Made by a program: the position numbers and the translations under genes | Assembly (NCBI GenBank): GCA_031399165.1 | Contig: JANNOO010000001.1 | Coordinates: 1 to 64,000 of the forward strand | Reading direction: 5' to 3' | Length of the DNA stretch: 64,000 bases | Source: JAKFWI01 sp031399165 | Lineage (GTDB): Bacteria > Pseudomonadota > Alphaproteobacteria > Caulobacterales > Aquidulcibacteraceae | The notes under the pieces: generated by a model | What the model saw: only the letters and a program-made list of their open reading frames with translations | Databases searched by the model: none | What the model was told of the DNA's origin: nothing | In this document: positions 1 to 8,090 of the stretch, one piece after another | Layout of the letters: each line of letters opens with the position of its first letter | Position numbering within the stretch: the first letter of the stretch is position 1

Positions 1-2
1 CC

Positions 3-131
3 GATCTGGCGCCACATTCCCAAGCCGAACTAAACAAGGTGGCCCGTCGGCTCAACGAACGGCCCAGAAAAACGCTGGACTTCGAAACCCCTGCCGCGCG
101 ATTTAGCGAGTGTGTTGCATCGACCCATTGA
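3..131 (+). mobile_element. IS30-family transposase, 3' end (cut by window start)
   Basis: Frame 3 is open from the first base and ends at a TGA at 129-131. It encodes about 42 residues containing LNERPRKTLDFETPAARF, the characteristic C-terminus of IS30-family transposases, which cut and join DNA through a DDE nuclease domain. The catalytic domain would lie upstream of the window, so I cannot tell whether the element is intact. Bases 132-287 follow with no gene; they should hold the right end of the element, but I could not define an inverted repeat. Confidence 0.8.
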
Positions 132-287
132 GACCGCCGCCGAAAACTGACGTTTGAGACTCTGAAAAGAGCGTCCGTTGTTGAGCGCATTCCGGACCCC
201 GGCGCTAAAGCCGTGACTTCTCATCCATCCCAAGAACGGACCCGGCTTAGCGGTGCTCAAAGCGGACGCCGTCGCCTCAAAAGCGCA

Positions 288-2009
288 CTATGCATTGGCG
301 GACGACCTTGCCGTCGGTGCGACCACCGCGAGCGCAATGAGACGTTCCAAATCCTCGATCTGATAAGGCTTGCGCAGCACCGGGAAAGCGTCGGTGATCT
401 CGGCCGATCCGCTATAGCCGGTGGTCAGAATAATGGGCAAATCCGGATAGAGGTTTTTGAGGTTCGATGCGAGTTCGACGCCGTTCATCGCGCCCGGCAT
501 GATAACATCGGAAAAAACAACATCGAAGTCGCCTGTGCGCTCAAGTACGTGCAGTGCGGCCTCGGCGCTCGCGACACGCGTCGCGCGGCACTCCATCTGC
601 TCGAACATTGCCAATACCATTGACGCCACGCCGTCATCGTCCTCGACAACGAGCACGCGCTTGCCTGCCGCACGCGAGATCGAGGATGGCGGCGCTTGCC
701 TCTCTTCCATTCGCGGGAGCGGCTCCATCGTGCGTGGGAAGCTCACCGTGACCGTCGTGCCTTTGCCTGGGGCGCTTTCAATATGCACATCGCCCCCGCT
801 TTGGGTGGCGATGCCATAGACTTGGCTGAGCCCCAGCCCGGTGCCTTGTCCGGGCGCCTTGGTGGTGAAGTACGGCTCCAAGACGCGCTGAATAATTTCT
901 GGCGTCATGCCTGCGCCCGTGTCCTTCACGCTGATCTCGACACGATCGCCGGCCGGCGCCGTCACATTCGCGCCGGCTATGGTAAGGACGCCGCCCTTGA
1001 CCATGGCGTCGCGCGCATTCACGGCAAGGTTCAGAATGGCCAGTTCGAATTGGGTGGGGTCTGTCTTTACTGGCCACAGATCTTCGGGCGTGACGATATC
1101 AATGAGGATGTCGGCGCGTAAGGAACGTTCGAGAAGCGTGCGCATGCCTTGCAATTGCCGAGGCACATCAATGACTCGCAGTTCCAACGATTGCCGGCGC
1201 GCAAAGGCCAGCAATTGCTTGGTCAGACCCGCGCCGCGTTCCACGGCCTGGCGCATTGCCTCCATGGTGACCGCACGCCGCACAGGATCAGCGTTGCGCT
1301 CCATGAGGCGCAAACCGCTCAACACCACGGTGAGCAGATTATTGAAATCGTGGGCCACCCCGCCAGTCAGCTGTCCAATGGCCTCAAGCTTGCGGCTTTG
1401 CAGCAGTGCTTCTTCGGCGCGCGCGCGCGCTTCAATTTCGGCGCGAAGACCCGCATTGGCTTCGGCGAGCGCCCCTTGCGCCAAGCCAAAAATCGCCACG
1501 ACGACCGCCGCCAAGAGAACGAGCACCCCGACGCCCGCATAGCGCGCGAAACGCTGAAGCGGCGGCTCACGTTCGGACCGCAGATACACAGACCCCAAAA
1601 TCTCCGCATTCTGACGCACGGCCGTAACGGCGATGATTTCGTTGCCCTCAAACACCGGCGACGAGGGCGTGACGCGGGCGGGCGCAGGGTTTGCGTCGTC
1701 TCGACGAAACTCGGCGACCTGTACGCCGGCGGCGTCGTAGACAGCGGCCGCCTTAATGGCGGGATTAGCGCGCAAACCGTTCAAATATTCCTGTGCGTTG
1801 GCATTATTCAAAAACGCCAGAGCAGGCGCGATGCTGGCGGCGATGATTTCGCTCTGCGTCTCGAGTTCTCGCCCTTGCTCGCGGCGATGGGTATTTTCGT
1901 TGATGATCGCTAGCGCCAATCCAAGCAATAGGAGTACGCCGGCAGCGATCACCGCTATCGCTCTGCCACGGGCGCCGGGCCAGGCTGCTGCGGCAAGCCA
2001 GTTTTTCAT
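288..2009 (-). CDS. Hybrid sensor histidine kinase with C-terminal receiver domain
   Basis: Inner-membrane hybrid kinase of 573 residues. Two membrane segments (about residues 17-37 and 157-178) flank a periplasmic sensor of about 120 residues. The HisKA phosphoacceptor His lies in GGVAHDFNNLLT near residue 220. The ATPase domain follows with N box NLAVNARDAM, G1 DTGAGM and G2 GTGLGLSQVYG. A receiver domain occupies about residues 445-560, with acidic patch VEDDD, phosphoacceptor Asp in FSDVIMPG and the conserved Lys in LRKPY. Its start overlaps the stop of the YfiR-like gene by 4 bases, so the two are translationally coupled and form an operon with the TonB receptor. The stimulus is unknown; the operon suggests that the YfiR-like protein or receptor ligand feeds the sensor. 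Confidence 0.9.
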   Translation of the reverse strand: MKNWLAAAAWPGARGRAIAVIAAGVLLLLGLALAIINENTHRREQGRELETQSEIIAASIAPALAFLNNANAQEYLNGLRANPAIKAAAVYDAAGVQVAEFRRDDANPAPARVTPSSPVFEGNEIIAVTAVRQNAEILGSVYLRSEREPPLQRFARYAGVGVLVLLAAVVVAIFGLAQGALAEANAGLRAEIEARARAEEALLQSRKLEAIGQLTGGVAHDFNNLLTVVLSGLRLMERNADPVRRAVTMEAMRQAVERGAGLTKQLLAFARRQSLELRVIDVPRQLQGMRTLLERSLRADILIDIVTPEDLWPVKTDPTQFELAILNLAVNARDAMVKGGVLTIAGANVTAPAGDRVEISVKDTGAGMTPEIIQRVLEPYFTTKAPGQGTGLGLSQVYGIATQSGGDVHIESAPGKGTTVTVSFPRTMEPLPRMEERQAPPSSISRAAGKRVLVVEDDDGVASMVLAMFEQMECRATRVASAEAALHVLERTGDFDVVFSDVIMPGAMNGVELASNLKNLYPDLPIILTTGYSGSAEITDAFPVLRKPYQIEDLERLIALAVVAPTARSSANA

Positions 2010-2575
2010 CTGCGCCTCCGCACCGAAACCGCTAGCGCGAGCAGCCGTGAATCCATACTGAGACCGTGTTCTGCTGCTTGCCCGTCATCGATATGGAAAC
2101 GGATACGGTTCTCGACCGTCGCGAAATGGACGACGGCGCGCACATTGGGCGTGGCTGCCGCATCAGTTACTGTAAGTACCGGCGCAGCGGCCGCCGCGCG
2201 CAGCCATTGACGCACGCGATCTTCGTCGCCGTTGAGATACGCGATGCTGCAGCGGCGGATGTCGCTAGCAGCTTCCAGCCGCTCTGCCACGAATGAACGC
2301 CCAAACACGCTCTGGCCATGCACCAGCCGCTCAAGTTCAGCTTTTAACGCCGCGCCCTCCATGAAGCAGATGACGATCGGTCCGCTCGCGCTTTGCGGCG
2401 GCCACGTAACATACGACGCGAAACGGTAAAGGAACGTCGCCTTAACGGTTGACGCGTCTACCTGCGCCCGCGCGTCCCCCGCCTGACAGAGCAAGCTCCA
2501 GCACAGCGTCGCCAGCGCCACACAAAACTTTGCGCGGCGTTGCTTCGCATGGTGCGTAAGGTTTAGCCCACCCAC
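2006..2575 (-). CDS. YfiR/DUF4154-family periplasmic protein
   Basis: A 189-residue secreted protein with a hydrophobic signal segment at about residues 15-38. Family hallmarks are VKATFLYRFASYVTWP after the signal and IRFHIDDGQAAEHGLSMDSR followed by LLALAV near the C-terminus. In Pseudomonas, YfiR represses the membrane diguanylate cyclase YfiN from the periplasm; homologues next to TonB receptors and kinases are seen in other bacteria, function untested here. The GTG start at 2575 lies 10 bases after the receptor stop and is preceded by TTAAGGCGG. The gene overlaps the downstream kinase by 4 bases. It probably modulates that kinase's periplasmic sensor (inference). Confidence 0.82.
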   Translation of the reverse strand: MGGLNLTHHAKQRRAKFCVALATLCWSLLCQAGDARAQVDASTVKATFLYRFASYVTWPPQSASGPIVICFMEGAALKAELERLVHGQSVFGRSFVAERLEAASDIRRCSIAYLNGDEDRVRQWLRAAAAAPVLTVTDAAATPNVRAVVHFATVENRIRFHIDDGQAAEHGLSMDSRLLALAVSVRRRR

Positions 2576-2585
2576 CCGGTCCGCC

Positions 2586-4496
2586 TTAATTTTTCAGGCG
2601 TAATTCTAGCGAGACTTCACGCGCCGCATAAGTCGCGCCCGGAGCGAACTCGAGGTGGCGCTCATCAAGAAGATTCCGTCCAATGAGTGCAAATTCGGCG
2701 TGCTCATTGAACCGCCACGCCAATCTGCCGTTGAGTTCCAGATAGGACGGGACTTGCGAATACTCCAGTTCATCAACGTAGCGCAGGTGCGCATCGAGAT
2801 TGATGCGGCCAATATCCATGGACGACGTAAGGCTTGCGCGGTGCGGTGGATCCGAACCCGCTTGCGCTACACCCAAAAGGCCGCTCGAACTTGGCTTAAA
2901 TTCTAGATCCTGATCGTACCAGACGTATGAGCCGCTAAGCCGCCACCAGGATGTAAGCGCGACATCGCCCCAGATTTCCACACCCTGGGTGGAGCCCTGC
3001 ATGCCGTTACCCCAACGCAAGGGCAAGAAATTTATCGGGTCGATTTCGATACTACGCAGATCGGTGTATTCGGTATGGAACGCTGAGAGCGAAAGCGTGG
3101 AATTGCTAGTCGGCTGCAACCGCACCCCCAGTTCATAGGCGACCACTTCCTCATTTTGGAAGTCGGCATTGCCCGTCAGGAAGAGTACCCCGCCAATAGA
3201 TTGGCGAACATCTACGTCGAACGGCGTTGGCGCGCGCACGGCCCGGGATGCAGCCGCCCAAACGAGAAGGTCATTGCTGGGGGACCACGATAGACGCGCG
3301 CTCGGCATGTATTCGACGCCATCGTAAGGCCCGTCCTCGGCTTTGACGCCGAGTGTCAGCCGCGTGCGAGCGCCAAGGGTGATGGTGTCTTGGATAAAGG
3401 CGCTTGCGAGCCGCAACGTGCGGGAGGACGGGTCAAACTCAAGCGCGCCGTTGCCATTGATGCGATAATCGCCAAACCGCGCATTGGCGCCGACGACAAC
3501 GTCGTGCTCCTCGCCCCAGCCAAAACCGTATTGAACGTCAATATCATAGGTGTCGAGCCGGAACCGCCCGCCCCCGTCCTCAGTCTCGCGTTCGGTATAA
3601 TCGTAATAGGCCTGGACTTGCAGATGTGATCCGCCGTCGCCGCGGTGGGACCAGCGGCCCAGCACATTGCGGCCGACGATATTCTCGTCGCCGGCGCCCG
3701 CCTGGTTGATGGAGCCGCGGAAGAGGTCGCCCGAGACCATGAAGACGTCGGCGCCAGGCGGCGTCCAATCGAGCCGGAAGCCAGCTTGCGGGCGCCGCCA
3801 CGCGTCGCCGGCGCCGTCGCCGTTGGCGAGTTCGCTTTCGCCTTGCCAGAGGCCTTGTCCGTAGAGCCGGTATGCAAAACTTTCGCTCAAGCGACCGCCA
3901 TATTGCAGCGCGAGCGCTTGCGTTCGCGAACCACCGACAAGAGTTGCGGATTGGCCCTGGGTCTCGGCGCTATCGCGCGTAATGATGTTGATAACGCCGT
4001 TGACCGCGTTGGCTCCCCAGAGCGTGGCGCCAGGCCCGCTGATGACTTCGATGCGCTCGACATTCTCGGGCAACACCTGCTGCATGTCCCAATAGACGCC
4101 CGAAAAGAGCGGCGTGTACACGCTACGCCCGTCGATCAGAACAAGAAGCTTGTTGGAAAACGCTTGCGCGTCAGCGTTGCCTGAGAAACCCCGCGCGGTG
4201 ATGACATAGTCGCTGGCGCCGGTCTGAAAAACTTCGAGGTTCGGCGCAAGCTCCAACATCTCCGGAACGGTCTGAGCGCCTGAGCGGCGAATATCATCCT
4301 GGCTGATCACGTAGATGGCGGCGGGTGCGGTGGAAAGGGCCTGTGGCGCGCGCGATACCGACGTGACCTCGACGTCGCCGAGTTGCTCAAGCGAGAGCTC
4401 ACCGAGAGTCGGTTGGACTTGGCCCCAGGCTGCAGACGTCGACAGCAACAAGAGACTCAACGCTGATCCTGGCAAGTTCCCCCACTTTACATACAT
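2586..4496 (-). CDS. TonB-dependent outer-membrane receptor
   Basis: Outer-membrane gated channel of 636 residues from the start used here. I chose ATG at 4496, preceded by AAGGCGG, because it places a good signal peptide (ALSLLLLSTSAAWGQ) at the N-terminus; the longer frame to 4568 adds 24 unlikely residues. The plug domain shows VTSVSRAPQALSTAPAAIYV, VLIDGRSVYTPLFSG and the plug-end motif GPGATLWGANAVNGVINIIT. The rest is a 22-strand-type barrel rich in aromatic strands. First gene of an operon with the YfiR-like protein and hybrid kinase. The substrate cannot be read from sequence; the plug resembles colicin I/vitamin B12-type receptors. Confidence 0.92.
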   Translation of the reverse strand: MYVKWGNLPGSALSLLLLSTSAAWGQVQPTLGELSLEQLGDVEVTSVSRAPQALSTAPAAIYVISQDDIRRSGAQTVPEMLELAPNLEVFQTGASDYVITARGFSGNADAQAFSNKLLVLIDGRSVYTPLFSGVYWDMQQVLPENVERIEVISGPGATLWGANAVNGVINIITRDSAETQGQSATLVGGSRTQALALQYGGRLSESFAYRLYGQGLWQGESELANGDGAGDAWRRPQAGFRLDWTPPGADVFMVSGDLFRGSINQAGAGDENIVGRNVLGRWSHRGDGGSHLQVQAYYDYTERETEDGGGRFRLDTYDIDVQYGFGWGEEHDVVVGANARFGDYRINGNGALEFDPSSRTLRLASAFIQDTITLGARTRLTLGVKAEDGPYDGVEYMPSARLSWSPSNDLLVWAAASRAVRAPTPFDVDVRQSIGGVLFLTGNADFQNEEVVAYELGVRLQPTSNSTLSLSAFHTEYTDLRSIEIDPINFLPLRWGNGMQGSTQGVEIWGDVALTSWWRLSGSYVWYDQDLEFKPSSSGLLGVAQAGSDPPHRASLTSSMDIGRINLDAHLRYVDELEYSQVPSYLELNGRLAWRFNEHAEFALIGRNLLDERHLEFAPGATYAAREVSLELRLKN

Positions 4497-4582
4497 CGCA
4501 CACCGCCTTTCTGATTGACGCCGCCGGACCTTCTCGATTGGCCCTCGTGGGCCGTTGCTCGGCGACAATTATCCCGATTCAG

Positions 4583-4963
4583 TCAGGCTCGCCGCCCCTC
4601 CTGGCCGGCCAAAGCGGTGTCCAGGAGCGGGCCGATGTCGCCCCAGATTTCGGCCCATACGTCGCGCGTTGGGCGGCCCAGCGCCCAGGGGTGCTTGCCG
4701 CCGATGATCGTTTTGTAGGGGTCGTTATAGAAATAAGTGAGATCTGCCCCCCAGCCGATCCAGATCGGCTGGCGCGACGGCAGCATGATGCGGATCGCCG
4801 TCTTGAGGCTTTGAGGCCAGCGTGTAAGCGGACCTAGTGCGGTGGCGTCCCAATCATGGGCGCGAATTCTTTCCCCGAGTTCCCCCCCGCCGCTGACAAA
4901 GGCCTCTGCCTTCGAGCGGGGTGGTTTCAGGACGATGGTAGTTTCGTCTCCTCGCGCGGCCAT
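4583..4963 (-). pseudogene. Truncated sensor-kinase N-terminus (PAS-like domain only)
   Basis: About 126 residues corresponding to the N-terminal input domain of a large PAS histidine kinase. It aligns by eye with the first 110 residues of the kinase at 29102-32458: GERIRAHDWDATALGPLTRW versus GAILRAHDWSRSSLGPPNGW, then WPQSLKTAI versus WPDQLKTLS, and FYNDPYKTIIGGKHPWALG versus LYNDAIIPILGKKHPSALG. The frame then stops at 4583-4585 after the input domain, with no kinase core, and abuts the TonB operon. I chose ATG 4963 because AAGGGGAGCG precedes it; an in-frame ATG at 4984 would fall at the predicted transcription start. Most likely a gene broken by the rearrangement that left IS debris at 5064-5620. 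It could still make a free-standing PAS protein. Confidence 0.7.
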
Positions 4964-4992
4964 GCGCGGCGCTCCCCTTGCCAACCCTCATA

Positions 4993-5018
4993 TACGCAAG
5001 ACCCCGCTTTGCTGTTCC
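4993..5018 (-). promoter_or_regulatory. Candidate EcfG-type promoter (GGAAC-N17-CGTA)
   Basis: On the minus strand GGAAC (5018-5014) is followed after 17 bases by CGTA (4996-4993). The alphaproteobacterial general stress sigma factor EcfG recognises GGAAC-N16/17-CGTT, so this is 8 of 9. The expected transcript would start near 4986, just before the ATG at 4963 of the truncated kinase. Confidence 0.4.
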
Positions 5019-5063
5019 CGGTCGTTGGAACAGAATTTTCGCCGGGCGGCGCGGGTTATGAAG

Positions 5064-5235
5064 TCAGGCGTTGAGTAAGCGCAACAAGGTGCGGAACTTG
5101 ATCATCCAGCAGCGGACCGTTTCGTACGACAACTCAATGCCGCGCTGCGCGAGCATTCCTCAACATCGCGAAGCTCAGTGTGAAGCGGAAGTACAGCCAC
5201 AACGCCTGGCGGATGACATCTGGGGGAAAACCGGT
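5064..5235 (-). mobile_element. IS6-family transposase remnant, truncated and frameshifted
   Basis: The minus strand encodes FPPDVIRQALWLYFRFTLSF, the start of IS6/IS26-type transposases, and then in another frame MLAQRGIELSYETVRCWMIK, the next conserved block. Two single-base deletions (in the codons after LSF and before MLAQ) would explain the frame changes. Homology ends around 5090, so the catalytic DDE domain is absent and the copy is inactive. It lies next to an IS3 remnant on the opposite strand. Confidence 0.72.
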
Positions 5236-5322
5236 GCCCGCTTGAAGTTTAGACGCCGCGTCACGATCTGCCTCCCCGCGGGCCGAAAAGCCCCGCAAAC
5301 AGAAACGTGTTCGCATTAAACT

Positions 5323-5586
5323 GACAGCACCGATCGCGGCAGTCAGAACACGAGCGTTTCAGCGCCTGATGGCCGATCATGGCGTCACGTGCTCGATGAG
5401 CCGCGCCGGCAATTGCTGCGACAATGCAGGAGCTTTTTCTCCTCGCTGAAGACGTACCGGACACGCGACGAAGCCAGAGCCGACGTGTTCGACTACATCG
5501 AGTGGTTCTGCAATCCACGGCGGCGTCACTCGACACTCGGCTATCTCAGCCCAATTGCGTTCGAGGAACGGGAGGCGTTAGCTTAG
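5323..5586 (+). mobile_element. IS3-family transposase (orfB) C-terminal remnant
   Basis: Conserved blocks of the IS3 OrfB integrase core occur in sequence but in different frames: DRGSQ near 5335, then RLMADHGVTCSMSRAGNCCD, then in the final frame SFFSSLKTYRTRDEARADVF and FCNPRRRHSTLGYLSP before the TAG-terminated end at 5586. At least two indels disrupt it and the N-terminal half is missing, so it is a dead fragment. The sequence just after the stop (about 5587-5620) resembles the terminal region of IS3-type elements. Confidence 0.8.
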
Positions 5587-5768
5587 GAAGGCGTCCACGG
5601 AACCGGGTGCAGCGCAAAGAGCCGTAAATTGCGCTCCGCGCGCAGCGCAATGCCAAGATTCTCAATTCGGCTTCCCGAGGATTGGCGTACGCTCTTGACG
5701 TAAAAAGGTCGAACGGTAAGGATACGACAAAAGCCGCGAGAACGGTGCATGCGATGGGGGGTGTCGAT

Positions 5769-8090
5769 ATGACGACAACGAAAGACGCGCGCCCCATGAA
5801 GCGCAGGAGAAACGCCGCACGGTTTGGTCTGGCCGCGGCAGTGGCCGCAACTGCGGCGCCAGCAGCTTTGGCCCAAGAGGCTCAGGCGCCGAGGACTGCA
5901 GCAATTGAGGATGTGATCGTCACTGCGCAACGGCGTGCAGAAAACCTCCAGGACGCGCCCATCGCCGTTACCGCCTACCGACGCGAGGATCTTGAGGCTC
6001 GGAATGTGCGGGACATCGCCGATTTGACGAAGTTCACCCCCAGCCTGCACCAGTCCTCGGGTTTTGCAGGCGGCAACAATAACGTTCAATTCTTCCTCCG
6101 GGGCGTCGGCCAAATCGACTATCTCCCGACCACCGATCCGGGCGTGGGGGTCTATGTGGACGGCGTCTTCGTCGCCCGCGCCACGGGGAACCTGCTCGAT
6201 CTAGCGGGCATCGAGCAGATAGAGGTGCTCAGAGGGCCGCAGGGCGTTCTGTTCGGAAAAAATACTATGGGCGGCGCCATCACCATTGCCACGCGACGAC
6301 CGGGCGGCGAACGCGAGGGCCGTGCGGACGTGACAGTCGGCAGCCGCGATCGGCTCGATCTCCGGGGGGAAGCCTACTTTCCTATCGCCGACACGCTTTC
6401 AGGGTCGATATCCGCCGTGCGCTACCGGCAGGATGGCTACGGGAAGAGCCTGATAACAGGGGTGGACTACGGGAACCGCAATGCAGATGCCGTGCGCGGC
6501 GCCCTGGACTGGCGTCCGACGCCGGATCTGGAGGTGTATCTCACCGCCGATTACACACGGCGGCGAGAAGACACTCGACCTGTTTACCTACAGCAGGTGT
6601 TTCCGGTCTCATCCACCTCTGCCGTACCGAACTACCTTCGGCTGACCCAGGGCGGCGCAGTCCTTGACGGCCGCTATATTGCGGCGAGCGAGTTCGACTC
6701 TTTCACGAACACCGACTCCCGCAACGATCTGGACGTCGGCGGCGTGAGCGCAATTGTCGACTGGAAGTTCGGCGACATATCCCTGAAGTCCATATCAGCC
6801 TACCGAAACCAACGCTTCACAGTTGGCGTCGATCAGGACGCAACGCCGTTTGAAATTGGCGACCAGACCCGGGCGATCGACGCCGACCAGGCAAGCCAAG
6901 AATTCCAATTGTCTGGCAACGCCCTCGGTGGGCGGCTCGACTGGGTGGCGGGCACCTTCTTCCTCAAGGAGGATAGCACGACGAAATTCGATCGCAGGTT
7001 CTTCGTCGGGCTGTTCGAAGCTACCGGCACTACCGACAACGAGAATTTCACCCGCACCGCACAGCAGAGTGAAAGCGCGTCGGTATTCGCTCATGGAGCT
7101 CTGGCGCTGACACAGCGCGTGAAGCTTTCGGCTGGGCTGAGATATTCGCACGAAGAGAAGGACGCGCAGCAGATCAGCTTCTTCAAGAAGCGTAACATCT
7201 CCGCGTACCGCGGGCCCGGCAACACCGTGCTGCCATCGCTCGCAGAGATATCCGCCACCGACACCTGGGACAGTCTCACACCGCGCGTCAGCCTCGATTT
7301 CAAGCCCGCGGACGAGGTTCTGCTCTACGTCTCCTACGCTCGCGGATTCAAGAGCGGCGGATTCGATGGCCGCCCGATCGGCAACATTGGCGCGCCGAAC
7401 CCGTTCGATGAGGAGGTGCTGGACAGCTACGAAATCGGAGCAAAGCTCGATCTGCTGGACCGGCGCCTGCGGCTCAACGGCGCGGCCTACCAGGGCGAAT
7501 ACAAGGATCTCCAGCTGTCGAGCAACTTCGCAGATCCGGTGTCGGGTGTGCCACGCACGGCCACCATCAACGCCGGTAAGGCCGAGGTGCAAGGGTTCGA
7601 GTTGGAGGCGGTGGCGCTGCCCGTTGCAGCTCTGCGCCTGGTCGCAACGACCAGCTATACCGACTTCGAGTTTAAGGAGCTCCCCCCGGGAAATGCGTTC
7701 CCGCTTAGCGACCAACCGCAAGAAGTGCCAAAGTGGCAGTGGAGCGTAGGCGCGCGCTACACCGTGAACCTCGCAGGTGGAGCCGAATTGGCGTTCGACA
7801 GCTCTTACTCGTATCGAACCAAGTACTACAACGAATTGGCAAACGGTGGAGTCGTATTCGGTTCGACAGTACGCCAAGAATTTCCCACGTCCCAGGATGG
7901 CTACGGCCTGTTAGATGCGCGGATTACATATACGGACTCACAGGATCGCTGGGCGCTTTCGTTGTTCGGCACGAACCTAACGGACGAGCGCTACAAAGCG
8001 GGTGGATTCTCAAATCTGGCGCAGGGGATCAGCATCGCCTATTACGGCGCTCCGCGGGAGTGGGGCCTTTCCCTGCAACGGAAGTTTTAG
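5769..8090 (+). CDS. TonB-dependent outer-membrane receptor
   Basis: Outer-membrane receptor of 773 residues. ATG 5769 is preceded by GGGGGG and starts a signal peptide ending in TAAPAALAQ; the frame is open 29 codons further upstream without better support. The plug begins at IEDVIVTAQRRAENLQDAPI, a TonB-box-like segment typical of sphingomonad/Caulobacter receptors, followed by VGVYVDGVFVAR, EVLRGPQGVLFGKNTMGGAI and TIATRRP. The barrel ends WGLSLQRKF with the usual terminal Phe. It is the first gene of an operon: the amidohydrolase GTG follows its TAG with no gap. The substrate is unknown, but the downstream hydrolase and permease suggest uptake of an organic amide or cyclic compound rather than iron (inference). 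Confidence 0.93.
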   Translation: MTTTKDARPMKRRRNAARFGLAAAVAATAAPAALAQEAQAPRTAAIEDVIVTAQRRAENLQDAPIAVTAYRREDLEARNVRDIADLTKFTPSLHQSSGFAGGNNNVQFFLRGVGQIDYLPTTDPGVGVYVDGVFVARATGNLLDLAGIEQIEVLRGPQGVLFGKNTMGGAITIATRRPGGEREGRADVTVGSRDRLDLRGEAYFPIADTLSGSISAVRYRQDGYGKSLITGVDYGNRNADAVRGALDWRPTPDLEVYLTADYTRRREDTRPVYLQQVFPVSSTSAVPNYLRLTQGGAVLDGRYIAASEFDSFTNTDSRNDLDVGGVSAIVDWKFGDISLKSISAYRNQRFTVGVDQDATPFEIGDQTRAIDADQASQEFQLSGNALGGRLDWVAGTFFLKEDSTTKFDRRFFVGLFEATGTTDNENFTRTAQQSESASVFAHGALALTQRVKLSAGLRYSHEEKDAQQISFFKKRNISAYRGPGNTVLPSLAEISATDTWDSLTPRVSLDFKPADEVLLYVSYARGFKSGGFDGRPIGNIGAPNPFDEEVLDSYEIGAKLDLLDRRLRLNGAAYQGEYKDLQLSSNFADPVSGVPRTATINAGKAEVQGFELEAVALPVAALRLVATTSYTDFEFKELPPGNAFPLSDQPQEVPKWQWSVGARYTVNLAGGAELAFDSSYSYRTKYYNELANGGVVFGSTVRQEFPTSQDGYGLLDARITYTDSQDRWALSLFGTNLTDERYKAGGFSNLAQGISIAYYGAPREWGLSLQRKF

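Noticed and set aside
6795..7877. 360-residue open frame antisense to the TonB receptor at 5769
   Set aside because: Same reasoning: shadow of a well-supported gene.
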